Assembly: GCF_018263855.1 (NCBI RefSeq)
Contig: NZ_CP073318.1
Location: 6,076,001-6,140,000, forward strand
DNA length: 64,000 nt
DNA from: Kutzneria sp. CA-103260
Lineage (GTDB): Bacteria; Actinomycetota; Actinomycetes; Mycobacteriales; Pseudonocardiaceae
Direction of reading: 5' to 3'
The notes under the pieces were generated by a model. The model was given only the letters and a program-made list of their open reading frames with translations. It made no database searches and was not told the DNA's origin. The position numbers and the translations under genes were made by a program. Below, in pieces: positions 24,800-33,099 of this stretch (position 1 is the first letter of the stretch; each line of letters begins with the position of its first letter).

Positions 24800-25690
24800 A
24801 TGGAGACGCGCCAGCTGGAGTACTTCGTCGCGGTCGCCGAAGAGCTGAGCTTCACCCGGGCCGCGCTGCGGCTGCACGCCGTGCAGTCCACGGTGTCGGC
24901 CGGCATCAAGTCGCTGGAGTCCGACCTGCGCACCGTCCTGTTCGACCGGTCCACCCGGGCGGTGGCGCTCACCCCGGCCGGCGCGGCGTTCCTGCCTGAA
25001 GCGAAGGCGGCCTTGGCTGCGCTGGACCGAGCGAGGGCGGTCGTGGAGGAAGCCGGCGCGGGGCTGCGGGGCAGCCTGCGGATCGGCACCATGACCACCG
25101 TCGGCAACATCGACCTGCCCGGCCTGCTCGGCGCGTTCCATCACCGGTATCCGCTGGTCGACCTGCACCTGATCGAGTCGACGGCCGGTTCGACCGGGCT
25201 GGTCGAGGACGTGCGCACCGGCCGGCTCGACGCCGCCATGGTGGCGCTGCCCGCTTCGGACCTGAGCGGCCTGTCGACGCGACACCTGGACCGGCAGCCG
25301 TACCTGCTGCTGGTGCCGCCCGGCCACCGGCTTGCCGAGCGGGCAGCGGTGACCGTCGCCGACCTGGCCGGCGAGGAATTCGTCGACACGCCAAGGGGAT
25401 TCGGCAACCGCGTCACCGTCGACCGGGCCTTCGAGGCGGCCGGCGCGCCGCGGCGGGTGGTCGCGGAGGTCGCCGACATCCGCACAGTGCCCGACTACGT
25501 GCGGGTCGGGTTGGGCATCGCGGTCGTGCCGGACCTCGACATCGTCCGCGCGCCGGACCTGGTGGCGGTGGAGTTGGCCGGCACGGCGGTGGAGTGGCTG
25601 GTGACGCTGGTGTGCCTGGCCGACCGGCAGCCCAGCCGGGCGCTGGCCACGCTGCTGGACCTGGTGGACGGGCTGGTGGCGGACGACTAG
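24800..25690 (+). CDS. LysR-family transcriptional regulator
   Basis: 296 residues. METRQLEYFVAVAEELSFTR opens the winged helix and VQSTVSAGIKSLE is the recognition helix; the effector-binding domain begins near GSLRIGTMTTVGNID. It lies between the divergent MFS gene and the co-directional molybdenum hydroxylase genes, which begin 12 bp after its stop. It could regulate either. Confidence 0.92.
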   Translation: METRQLEYFVAVAEELSFTRAALRLHAVQSTVSAGIKSLESDLRTVLFDRSTRAVALTPAGAAFLPEAKAALAALDRARAVVEEAGAGLRGSLRIGTMTTVGNIDLPGLLGAFHHRYPLVDLHLIESTAGSTGLVEDVRTGRLDAAMVALPASDLSGLSTRHLDRQPYLLLVPPGHRLAERAAVTVADLAGEEFVDTPRGFGNRVTVDRAFEAAGAPRRVVAEVADIRTVPDYVRVGLGIAVVPDLDIVRAPDLVAVELAGTAVEWLVTLVCLADRQPSRALATLLDLVDGLVADD

Positions 25691-25701
25691 CGTTTCCTCA
25701 G

Positions 25702-26166
25702 GTGAGCGACGAGACATTCCGGCTGCTGGTCAACGGGGCCGAGGTGACAGTCGAGTGCGACCGCGACACTCCGTTGCTGTTCGCGCTGCGCAACCGGCTC
25801 GGACTGAAGGGCACCCGGTTCGGCTGCGGTCTGGGACTGTGCGGGGCGTGCAACGTGCTCGTCGACGGGCGGCTGATCCACTCCTGCGACACTCCACTGT
25901 GGTCGGTCGACGGCAAGGAAGTCGTGACGGTGGAAGGCCTCGGCGACACTCCCCTGCAACGGGCCATGATCGACGAGCAGGCGGCGCAGTGCGGCTACTG
26001 CGTGTCCGGCGTGGTGATGACCGCGACCGCCCTGCTGGCCCGGAATTCCGCGCCGGACGAGGCCGAGGTCCGGGCGGCGCTGGACGACAATCTGTGCCGC
26101 TGCGGGGCGCACAACCGGATGGTGCGGGCTGTGGTGAAGGCTTCCCAGGTCGAGGCGACCCGATGA
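25702..26166 (+). CDS. 2Fe-2S subunit of a molybdenum hydroxylase (isoquinoline 1-oxidoreductase alpha-like)
   Basis: 154 residues from a GTG. The N-terminal plant-type ferredoxin cluster is GCGLGLCGACNVLVDGRLIHSC, and the C-terminal helical domain holds a second 2Fe-2S set (QCGYCVSGVVM and LCRCGAHNRMV). It carries electrons from the Mo site to an external acceptor. Its stop overlaps the next start (ATGA). No FAD subunit (CoxM/XdhA-C type) follows, which fits the two-subunit isoquinoline/aldehyde oxidoreductase group. Confidence 0.92.
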   Translation: MSDETFRLLVNGAEVTVECDRDTPLLFALRNRLGLKGTRFGCGLGLCGACNVLVDGRLIHSCDTPLWSVDGKEVVTVEGLGDTPLQRAMIDEQAAQCGYCVSGVVMTATALLARNSAPDEAEVRAALDDNLCRCGAHNRMVRAVVKASQVEATR

Positions 26167-28214
26167 TACCGCCCAATCTGGCCGCCAATCCCCGGCTGTC
26201 GCACTGGGTTTCCGTGCACGCCGACGGCACGATCGACGTCCGCTGCGGCAAGGTCGAGCTGGGACAGGGTGTTCTGACCGCGCTGGCGCAGATCGCCGCC
26301 GACGAGCTGGACGTGGCCTACCACCGGATCCGGATGGTGCCGCTGACCACCGACTCCAGCCCGGACGAGGCGCTGACCGCCGGCAGCCGCTCCATCGAGG
26401 ACTCCGGCGCCGCGCTACGTCAGGTCGGCGCGGAGGTCCGCGCCCTGTTCGTCGATGCCGCCGCCGGCATCATGGGCGTGTCGACCGACCTGCTGTCGGT
26501 CGACGACGGCGTGATCAACGGCGCCATCACCTACTGGGACCTGGTCGATGATGTCGACCTGGACGTGGAGGCGACCGGATCCGTCGCCCCCAAACCGTTC
26601 GCGGAGCGGCGTGTGGTCGGCACCAGCTGGCCGCGGCTGGACATCCCCGACAAGGTGTACGGGCGGCCCCGGTTCATCCACGACGTCGCACTGCCCGGCA
26701 TGCTCTACGGCCGGGTCGTCCGGCCGCCGTCCCGGGGCGCGACCCTGGTGTCAATGGCGGCTCCCAAGCTGGACGGCCTGGTGGAAGTGGTGCGGGAAGG
26801 CGACTTCCTCGGTGTGATCGCCACCCGTGAGGAAACCGCCGTGCGGGCCGCGGAGCTGCTGCGCTGCGAGTGGGTCGAGCAGGACTGCCTGCCCGATGTC
26901 GACGCCCTGCCGGAGTTCCTGATGTCCCGCGACACCGAGGACGTCACGATCAGCGGACCATCCATTTCGGACTCTTCTGAGACCACGGTCAGCGCCGTGT
27001 ACTCCCGGCCGTATCTGGCCCACGCGTCGATGGCGCCCTCCTGCGCCCTGGCCCGCTGGGACGGCGACAAGCTGGAGTTGTGGTGCCACAGCCAGGGCGT
27101 CTACCACCTGCGCCGGGACATCTGCCGGGCGCTCGGGGTGGCGATCGACCAGGTCACCGTGCACCACGTCGAGGGCGCTGGAGCCTACGGCCACAACGGC
27201 GCCGATGACGCCGCCTTCGACGCGGTTCTGTTGGCCCGGGCCGTGAACGGGCAGCCGGTGCAGGTGGTCTGGTCCCGGGCCGACGAACTCGGCTGGTCCC
27301 CGTTCGGCGCCGCGATGGCCGTGCGCGTGGAGGCCGATCTCGATGCCGACGGCGAGGTCGTCGCGTGGCGGCATGACCTGTACAGCAACGGACACGTCAG
27401 TCGGCCGGGCCTGTTCGACATCCCCTCGCTGCTCGGCAATCAGCTTCGGACCGGTGACGCCCCGCCGGTCTCGATGGACCCGCCCTACGCCGGCGGCGGT
27501 GGTTCCGAGCGCAATTCCGTGCCGCTGTACACGTTTCCGTCCAAGCACGTGGTCAAGCACCGGCTGCTGGAGATGCCGCTGCGCACCTCGTCGCTGCGGG
27601 CGCTGGGCGCGTACGCCAACGTCTTCGCGATCGAGTCCTTTGTGGATGAACTGGCCGCGCGGGCCGGGGCCGACCCGGTCGAGTACCGGTTGCGACACCT
27701 GGAAGACGACCGCGCCCGGGCGGTGATCACCGCCGCGGCCGACGCCGCCGGCTGGGCCGACCGCGGCGAGGGCTGGGGCTTCGCCTTCGCCCGCTACAGC
27801 AACCACGGCGCCTACTGCGCGGTCGTCGCCGAGGTCGAGGCGGAGACCTCGGTGCGGGTTCGGCGGCTCACCCTCGCCGTCGACGCCGGGGCCGTGATCA
27901 GCCCCGACGGGCTGCGCAACCAGGTCGAGGGCGGGGCGATCCAGAGCACCAGCTGGACGGTCAAGGAGCAGGTCCGGTTCGACCGGTCCCGGGTCACCAG
28001 CACCGACTGGGAGTCCTACCCGATCCTGCGGTTCTCCGAGGTGCCGGCGGTCGAGGTGGTCCTCGTGGACCGCCCTGACCAGCCCAGCCTGGGCGCCGGC
28101 GAGACCGCCCAGGGCCCGGTCGCCGCGGCCATCGCCAACGCCCTGCACTCCGCCCTGGGCATCCGCGTCCGCACCCTGCCCCTGACCCCCGCCAACATCA
28201 TCGCCGCCCTGTGA
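26163..28214 (+). CDS. Molybdopterin-binding subunit of a xanthine-dehydrogenase-family hydroxylase (IorB-like)
   Basis: 683 residues. CGKVELGQGVLTALAQIAADEL near the N-terminus is the first molybdopterin-contacting glycine loop of the IorB-like form. AHASMAPSCALARWD is central, and GAGETAQGPVAAAIANAL near the C-terminus contains the catalytic Glu expected in this family. The order of motifs (a QG loop before the a/b hammerhead-like GRPRFIHDVALPGMLYGRVV) is that of isoquinoline 1-oxidoreductase beta subunits rather than xanthine dehydrogenase. There is no Tat signal, so it is cytoplasmic. It hydroxylates an N-heterocycle or oxidises an aldehyde; the substrate is unknown. Insertion and maturation genes are not nearby. 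Confidence 0.9.
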   Translation: MIPPNLAANPRLSHWVSVHADGTIDVRCGKVELGQGVLTALAQIAADELDVAYHRIRMVPLTTDSSPDEALTAGSRSIEDSGAALRQVGAEVRALFVDAAAGIMGVSTDLLSVDDGVINGAITYWDLVDDVDLDVEATGSVAPKPFAERRVVGTSWPRLDIPDKVYGRPRFIHDVALPGMLYGRVVRPPSRGATLVSMAAPKLDGLVEVVREGDFLGVIATREETAVRAAELLRCEWVEQDCLPDVDALPEFLMSRDTEDVTISGPSISDSSETTVSAVYSRPYLAHASMAPSCALARWDGDKLELWCHSQGVYHLRRDICRALGVAIDQVTVHHVEGAGAYGHNGADDAAFDAVLLARAVNGQPVQVVWSRADELGWSPFGAAMAVRVEADLDADGEVVAWRHDLYSNGHVSRPGLFDIPSLLGNQLRTGDAPPVSMDPPYAGGGGSERNSVPLYTFPSKHVVKHRLLEMPLRTSSLRALGAYANVFAIESFVDELAARAGADPVEYRLRHLEDDRARAVITAAADAAGWADRGEGWGFAFARYSNHGAYCAVVAEVEAETSVRVRRLTLAVDAGAVISPDGLRNQVEGGAIQSTSWTVKEQVRFDRSRVTSTDWESYPILRFSEVPAVEVVLVDRPDQPSLGAGETAQGPVAAAIANALHSALGIRVRTLPLTPANIIAAL

Positions 28215-28220
28215 CACCCC

Positions 28221-28329
28221 CGCGAGTCCCGCTCTCAGGCAGCCATGTGTCGAGTTTCATGACTGGCCGAGAGCCGGGACCCGCGGCGCCTGGAATTGGT
28301 GTTTCAGTTGCCTGAGAGCGGGACTCGCG
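28221..28329. repeat. Nested palindrome, repeat family copy B
   Basis: Arms of 21 bp: CGCGAGTCCCGCTCTCAGGC (28221-28240, plus one further base) and the exact complement at 28309-28329. The internal CATGTGTCGAGTT is shared with copy A, and a degenerate extra arm (GAGAGCCGGGACCCGCGG) lies between. The right arm runs into the 3' coding end of the LacI gene and supplies its last codons. The flanking genes are convergent. Confidence 0.85.
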
Positions 28330-29317
28330 CGACGGAGGCGCGGGGGATCAGCTCCACGGGTAGGACGATGCGCTTGGGCGGGGAGGTGGGGTTGGCGATG
28401 CGCTCCAGCAGCAGCCGGGCCGCCTCGTAGCCGATGCCGTAGTGCGGGATGCGGACCGTGGTCAGCGGGGGCCGCTGCTTGTCCACGAAGGGCATGTCGT
28501 TGAAGCCGGTCACCGAGACGTCCTCCGGGCAGCGCAGCCCCAGCTCGGCTAGCGCCCGGTAGCACCCCAGGGCGATCATGTCGTTGCCGGCGACGATCGC
28601 CGTGGCCGAGGTCCGGTCGGCCAGCAGCGCGAGGGTGGCGTCGTAGCCGGCCTCCTCGCTGTAGGCGGGGCAGAACTCGACGCCGGACGGGGCCAGGCCG
28701 TGGGTGGACAGGCCGTCCAGCAGCGCCCGGTACCGCTCGACGCCGGTCGAGGTGTCCTGTGGCCCGGCCAGATGGCCAATCCGGGTGTGCCCCTGGCTCA
28801 CCAACAGGTTGACCAGGGCATGCACGCCGGCCGCGCTGTCCGCGACCACGGAGGCGATGTCCCCGGCGTCGGTGCGCCGGTTGACCAGCACCACCGAGGA
28901 GTCCGGCCCCAGCGGCGCGCCGTCCCGCTTGCTGGTGGCCAGGATGAACCCGGCCAACTGCTGGCCGCGCATGGTGGCCAACAGGTCCCGCTCCCGCTCG
29001 ACGTCGCCGTCGGTGTTGCCCAGCAGCGCCAGGTAGCCGGCCTCCCGCAGCCCGTCCTCGACGCCGCGCACGATCGGCGGGAACACCGGGTTGCGCAGGT
29101 CGGGGATGACCACCCCGACCACCGAGGACGTCCGGGTGCGCAGCGAGCGCGCGGCCGAGTTGGGCGAGTAGCCCAGGGTCCGCGCCGCCTCCACGATCCG
29201 GGCCGCTGTCCGCGGGCTCACCTTGTCCCTGGTCTGCGGGTTCAGCGCACGGCTCGCGGTCGCCGCGTGCACGCGGGCCAGTTCGGCGACGTCCTTGATG
29301 GTCGCGGGCTTGTCCAT
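28304..29317 (-). CDS. LacI-family transcriptional regulator
   Basis: 337 residues. The helix-turn-helix ATIKDVAELARVHAATASRAL is followed by the hinge helix NSAARSLRT, then a sugar-binding periplasmic-protein-like domain (VGVVIPDLRNPVFPPIVRGVE ... VTGFNDMPF). Earlier in-frame starts exist, but MDKPATIKDVA is the family N-terminus. It follows the dehydrogenase gene by 75 bp on the same strand and is probably in its operon. Palindromes with central CG upstream of that operon are candidate autoregulatory sites. Its last eight codons lie inside repeat copy B, so its C-terminus (ARVPLSGN) was likely rewritten by the repeat. Confidence 0.92.
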   Translation of the reverse strand: MDKPATIKDVAELARVHAATASRALNPQTRDKVSPRTAARIVEAARTLGYSPNSAARSLRTRTSSVVGVVIPDLRNPVFPPIVRGVEDGLREAGYLALLGNTDGDVERERDLLATMRGQQLAGFILATSKRDGAPLGPDSSVVLVNRRTDAGDIASVVADSAAGVHALVNLLVSQGHTRIGHLAGPQDTSTGVERYRALLDGLSTHGLAPSGVEFCPAYSEEAGYDATLALLADRTSATAIVAGNDMIALGCYRALAELGLRCPEDVSVTGFNDMPFVDKQRPPLTTVRIPHYGIGYEAARLLLERIANPTSPPKRIVLPVELIPRASVARVPLSGN

Positions 29318-29392
29318 CGCGCCAGCATAGGGACTGGATGTTCGGTCCATGTCGGCGACAAACGCGAACCTGATCAACCGATGATCGGCTGG

Positions 29393-30325
29393 TCAAACAC
29401 CGGGGGCCAGCCCGTCATCGACCGCCGCGTGCTCCGGCTCCAGCGTCAGGCCGGCGCGGCGGGCCTGCTCCAGCACCAGCGTCGCGAAGTCCTCCTCCGT
29501 GTGCCCCGCCCCGACCGCCGACGCCACCAACTGCGCGGTCGCCGACGCGACCGGCATCGGCGCCTCCAAACTCCGCGCCGCCGCCAACCCCAAATCGAAG
29601 TCCTTACGCAGCAACGGCATCGTGAACGTCGGCGTGAAATCCAGATTCACCAACGCCGGCGACTTGTACCGGGTGAACACCGAACCCAGCACCGAGTCGT
29701 TGAGGAACTCCAGAAACGCCGCCCGACTCACCCCACCCTTCTCCGCCAACACCGTGATCTCGGCCAACGACTGGATCACCACCCCCAGAAACACGTTGTG
29801 AGCGATCTTCACCAACCGCGCCACCTCGTCCTCCCCGACATAGGTCACACCCCGGCCCAACACCCGCAGCACCGGCTCCACCTCGTCGAACACCGGCCGC
29901 GGACCCGACACCGCCAACGTCAGCTTGCCCGCCGCCACCACCTTCGGATTCCCGCTGACCGGCGCGGCCAACAACTCCGTGCCCCGCTTGCCCGCCGCCA
30001 CCCGCACCGCCGCCGAGGCCTCCTGCGACACCGTCGAGGAGTCGACCAACACCCCCGGCGCGGCCTGCGGATCGGTGAACAGGCCGTCCACACCCGAGGT
30101 CACCTGCTCCAGATCCGCCGACGCGGCCACCATCGTGAACACGATGTCCCGACCGGCCAACTCCACCGGCCGCCCCACCACCGCCGCACCCCGCCCGGCC
30201 AGCGCCTCGGCCTTGGCCCGCGTCCGGTTGTACACCGCCACGTCATACCCGGCGGCCAACAACCGCTTCACCAGCTCGGCGCCCATCCGGCCCGCGCCGA
30301 TCCACCCGATGCTGGGCGTAGCCAT
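29393..30325 (-). CDS. NAD(P)-dependent beta-hydroxyacid dehydrogenase
   Basis: 310 residues. The Rossmann motif WIGAGRMGAELVKRLL and YNRTRAKAEAL give the cofactor site (Arg favours NADP). DSSTVSQEASAAVRVAA is substrate-binding, and RLVKIAHNVFLGVVIQ holds the catalytic Lys region of 3-hydroxyisobutyrate/tartronate-semialdehyde reductases. The start has a strong ribosome site (GGAGGAAGG). It heads an operon with the LacI regulator, so its substrate may come from sugar or sugar-acid breakdown. Confidence 0.9.
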   Translation of the reverse strand: MATPSIGWIGAGRMGAELVKRLLAAGYDVAVYNRTRAKAEALAGRGAAVVGRPVELAGRDIVFTMVAASADLEQVTSGVDGLFTDPQAAPGVLVDSSTVSQEASAAVRVAAGKRGTELLAAPVSGNPKVVAAGKLTLAVSGPRPVFDEVEPVLRVLGRGVTYVGEDEVARLVKIAHNVFLGVVIQSLAEITVLAEKGGVSRAAFLEFLNDSVLGSVFTRYKSPALVNLDFTPTFTMPLLRKDFDLGLAAARSLEAPMPVASATAQLVASAVGAGHTEEDFATLVLEQARRAGLTLEPEHAAVDDGLAPGV

Positions 30326-30346
30326 GACCTTCCTCCGCATCGCATT

Positions 30347-30360
30347 TGCAATCGTTCGCA
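30347..30360. promoter_or_regulatory. Candidate LacI operator 1
   Basis: TGCAATCGTTCGCA is an imperfect palindrome (TGC-N8-GCA, central CG) located 22 bp upstream of the dehydrogenase start, ahead of the dehydrogenase-lacI operon. Confidence 0.5.
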
Positions 30361-30416
30361 TTCACGATGCCCCTGCATCCTGTGAACGTCAACCCCACTA
30401 GCCCGGCAGTGTGATG

Positions 30417-30426
30417 CAATCGATTG
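30417..30426. promoter_or_regulatory. Candidate LacI operator 2
   Basis: CAATCGATTG is a perfect 10-bp palindrome within GATGCAATCGATTGTCGC. It shares TGCAATCG with the site at 30347, 69 bp away. Confidence 0.5.
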
Positions 30427-30590
30427 TCGCGGGCACTCCTCCACCAGGGCCGATGGCGCATGGTACCGCCGTCGACTGTTGCACTATGCAAGAATGTCGA
30501 TTGGTCTGAACCTGGGTAACCCGGCCGAAAGCCGGGAACCGGACAGGGAAACCGGATAGAACTGGAACCGGACAACGGGACGGAGGGACG

Positions 30591-31700
30591 ATGCGGGTGC
30601 TCGTGTGCGGCGCCGGGGCCGCCGGGCTGACCACCGCGTGGTGGCTCGGCCGACACGGCTGGGACGTGCTGCTGACCGAGCGCGACGAGCACCCCCGCGG
30701 TCCCGGGCACCTGCTGGACATCGGCGGCGCCGGCTATGACGTGCTGGACAAGATGGGTCTGCTGCCGGCGCTGGCCCGGACCCGGCGGCCCATCCGGGCC
30801 ATCGAGTACGTCGACCAGGACGGCAGCACCCTGGCCACCGTCAGCTACCTGGCCGCCGCCACGCTGCTGGACGGCCGGCTGCTCACGATCATGCGCGGCG
30901 ACCTGGAGGCGGCGCTGACCGCCGCGCTGCCGGCCCAGGTGCGGCTGCGCCGCGGGGCCGAGGTCGTCGGCGTCGAGGACGGCGGTGTCAACGGACTTGG
31001 GGATCCACTGCGGGTCACGCTGTCCGACGGCCGCGTCGAGGAAGTGGATCTGCTGGTCGGCGCGGACGGCCTGGCGTCCACCGTGCGGCGGCTCGTCTTC
31101 GGGCCGGACCGGTTGTACGTGCGCACCCTGGGCCAGCAGAGCGGCGCCTTCGTGTTCGCCGACGACGAGCTCGCGGCGTGCCTCGGACCGAACCTGAAGG
31201 TGCTCAGCCTGGCCGACCGGCAGGCCGGCTTCTGCCGCACCGCCGACGGCCGGGTCGCCGCGTTCGTCGTGCACCGCGGCGACCACTCCCCCGACGACCC
31301 GGTGGCCGAGGTGCGGCGGCGCTGCGCCGGCATGGGCTGGATCGTCGACCGGGCCCTGGACCACTGCCCGGCCGGGCTGGCCCACCACCCGGTGGCCCAG
31401 GTCGAGCTGGCCGGCTGGCACGTCGGCCGGACCGTGCTGGTCGGCGACGCCGCCGCGGCCGGGTCCGTGCTGGCCGGGCACGGGGCGTCGCTGGCCGTGT
31501 TCGGCGGCTACCGGCTCGCCGAGTCGCTGCACCAGGCCGTCGACCTGCGGGCCGGCATGATCGCCTACCAGCAGGGCCTGATGCCGGCCGTCGAACTCGT
31601 GCAGCGGACCGGGCGGCGGGCAGCCGGCTGGGTCGCGCCCACGACCCGGTGGCAGATCATCATCCGCGACGGCGTGCCGGCCCTGGCCGGGCCGGCCTGA
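30591..31700 (+). CDS. FAD-dependent monooxygenase (PHBH-type group A)
   Basis: 369 residues. It has GAGAAGLTTAWWLGRHGWDV at the N-terminus for FAD, the mid-protein DLLVGADGLASTVRRLVFG (DG motif) and the C-terminal VLVGDAAAAGSVLAGHGASLA (GD motif). Single-component enzymes of this class use NAD(P)H and O2 to hydroxylate aromatics or antibiotics such as tetracyclines. It is followed by a MarR gene 14 bp downstream, an arrangement typical of xenobiotic-responsive pairs. Three imperfect GGAACCGGACA-like repeats lie at about 30536-30582 just upstream. Confidence 0.9.
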   Translation: MRVLVCGAGAAGLTTAWWLGRHGWDVLLTERDEHPRGPGHLLDIGGAGYDVLDKMGLLPALARTRRPIRAIEYVDQDGSTLATVSYLAAATLLDGRLLTIMRGDLEAALTAALPAQVRLRRGAEVVGVEDGGVNGLGDPLRVTLSDGRVEEVDLLVGADGLASTVRRLVFGPDRLYVRTLGQQSGAFVFADDELAACLGPNLKVLSLADRQAGFCRTADGRVAAFVVHRGDHSPDDPVAEVRRRCAGMGWIVDRALDHCPAGLAHHPVAQVELAGWHVGRTVLVGDAAAAGSVLAGHGASLAVFGGYRLAESLHQAVDLRAGMIAYQQGLMPAVELVQRTGRRAAGWVAPTTRWQIIIRDGVPALAGPA

Positions 31701-31714
31701 GGCACACTGGTGCC

Positions 31715-32200
31715 ATGCCGCGCACCCCGGGCGAGCTCGCCGAGAACACCGAGGTCGACGCCGTCACCGACGCGGTGCTGGCCGCCGCCCGGCTGCTGAT
31801 GGCCGTGACCGCCCGCTCCATCGCCGCCGTGGACGAGTCGATCACCCTGGCCCAGTTCCGGCTGCTGGTCATCCTCAACACCGTCGGCGCGGTCAAGCAC
31901 GCCGCGCTGGCCGACCAGCTCGGCGTCAACCCGTCCACCGCCAGCCGCATGGTCGACCGTCTGGTTAGCGCCGGCATGGTCGACCGGCAGGCCAACCCGG
32001 CGTCGCGGCGGGAGATCGTCATCGAGCTCACCGCCGAGGGCCGCCGGGTCGTCCGCCAGGTGACCGCCCGCCGCCGCCAGGAGATCGCCGCCATCGTCGC
32101 CCGCATGCCCGAGCCCACCCGGGCCGGCCTGGTCGACGCCCTGCTGGCCTTCGCCGAGGCCGGCGGCGAGCCCGCCGTCATCGACACCGGCTGGGCCTGA
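31715..32200 (+). CDS. MarR-family transcriptional regulator
   Basis: 161 residues. The winged-helix core is ITLAQFRLLVILNTVGAVKH, ALADQLGVNPSTASRMVDRL and SAGMVDRQANPASRREIVIE. It is the second gene of a pair with the FAD monooxygenase and probably regulates it. No clear ribosome site is present, and the -10-like CACACT six bases before the ATG may allow separate leaderless expression. Confidence 0.9.
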   Translation: MPRTPGELAENTEVDAVTDAVLAAARLLMAVTARSIAAVDESITLAQFRLLVILNTVGAVKHAALADQLGVNPSTASRMVDRLVSAGMVDRQANPASRREIVIELTAEGRRVVRQVTARRRQEIAAIVARMPEPTRAGLVDALLAFAEAGGEPAVIDTGWA

Positions 32201-32204
32201 ACCC

Positions 32205-32221
32205 CGGCGAGTCACGCTCTC
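32205..32221 (+). repeat. Degenerate single arm related to repeat copies A and B
   Basis: CGGCGAGTCACGCTCTC resembles the conserved arm with two changes. It again lies directly after a stop codon in a convergent gap (MarR and FMN reductase). A clear second arm was not found. Confidence 0.45.
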
Positions 32222-32318
32222 CGACACACCGAATTGATGAATACGGATTCAAGCCAGAGTCGCGAGGCACCGGTCACGAGCGGCCTCGCCCCGCGCGGAA
32301 CGCGCGGCAATGGCACGG

Positions 32319-33020
32319 TCAGCGGTATTCGGGGTTCTGGAAGTCGAAGCGGGCGCCGGCGTCCCACTCGGAGCGCTGGTTGCCGTGGGCGGGAATGCCG
32401 CCGGCGTCCTTGAGCAGCCGGGCCAGGTGCATGAGGTTCCAGGTCATGAACGTGGTGTTGCGGTTGGTGAAGTCGTTCTCCGGCCCGCCCGAGCCGGGGT
32501 CCAGATAGGACGGTCCGGGGCCGGCCTCGCCGATCCAACCGGCGTCGGCCTGCGGCGGGATGGTGTAGCCCAGGTGTTGCAGGCTGTAGAGCACGTTCAT
32601 GGCGCAGTGCTTGACGCCGTCCTCGTTGCCGGTGATCAGGCAGCCGCCGACCCGGCCGTAGTAGGCGTACTGGCCGGCGCCGTTGAGCAGGTGGGAGCAG
32701 GCGTAGAGCCGCTCGATCACCTTCTTCATCTCGGAGCTGTTGTCCCCCAGCCAGATCGGGCCGCACAGCACCAGGATGTCGGCGGCCAGCACCTTCTGGT
32801 AGATCGCCGGCCAGGCGTCGGCGGCCCAGCCGTGCTCGGTCATGTCGGGCCACACGCCGACGGCGATGTCGTGGTCGATGGCCCGGATCACCTCGACGGT
32901 CACTCCGTTGCGGGCCATGATGCCGCTGCTGATGTCGATCAGCCCGTCGGTGTTGCTGGTCTCCGGCGACCGCTTGAGCGTGCAGTTGACGAACAGCGCG
33001 CGCAGGTCCTGGAACGACAT
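32319..33020 (-). CDS. Flavodoxin-fold NADPH-dependent FMN reductase (WrbA-like)
   Basis: 233 residues. The N-terminal beta strand and phosphate loop (LRALFVNCTLKRSPETSNT) bind FMN. ADILVLCGPIWLGDNSSEMKKVIER is the second FMN contact of NAD(P)H:quinone-type flavodoxins, and YGRVGGCLITGNEDGVKH the third. It probably reduces quinones or supplies reduced FMN. A GGAG lies nine bases before the start. It stands alone, convergent with the MarR gene. Confidence 0.88.
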   Translation of the reverse strand: MSFQDLRALFVNCTLKRSPETSNTDGLIDISSGIMARNGVTVEVIRAIDHDIAVGVWPDMTEHGWAADAWPAIYQKVLAADILVLCGPIWLGDNSSEMKKVIERLYACSHLLNGAGQYAYYGRVGGCLITGNEDGVKHCAMNVLYSLQHLGYTIPPQADAGWIGEAGPGPSYLDPGSGGPENDFTNRNTTFMTWNLMHLARLLKDAGGIPAHGNQRSEWDAGARFDFQNPEYR

Positions 33021-33099
33021 GTGAGGGGGCTCCTTCCCGTCCACCGACAGTCCAGCACGAAACCGGCCGTTGTGGACGATCGGTAAGAACCCCCTAATG

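Noticed and set aside
25755..26162. Extending the molybdopterin subunit upstream through the 2Fe-2S gene
   Set aside because: The extension is Arg-rich shadow sequence; the ATGA overlap at 26163 gives the normal family start.
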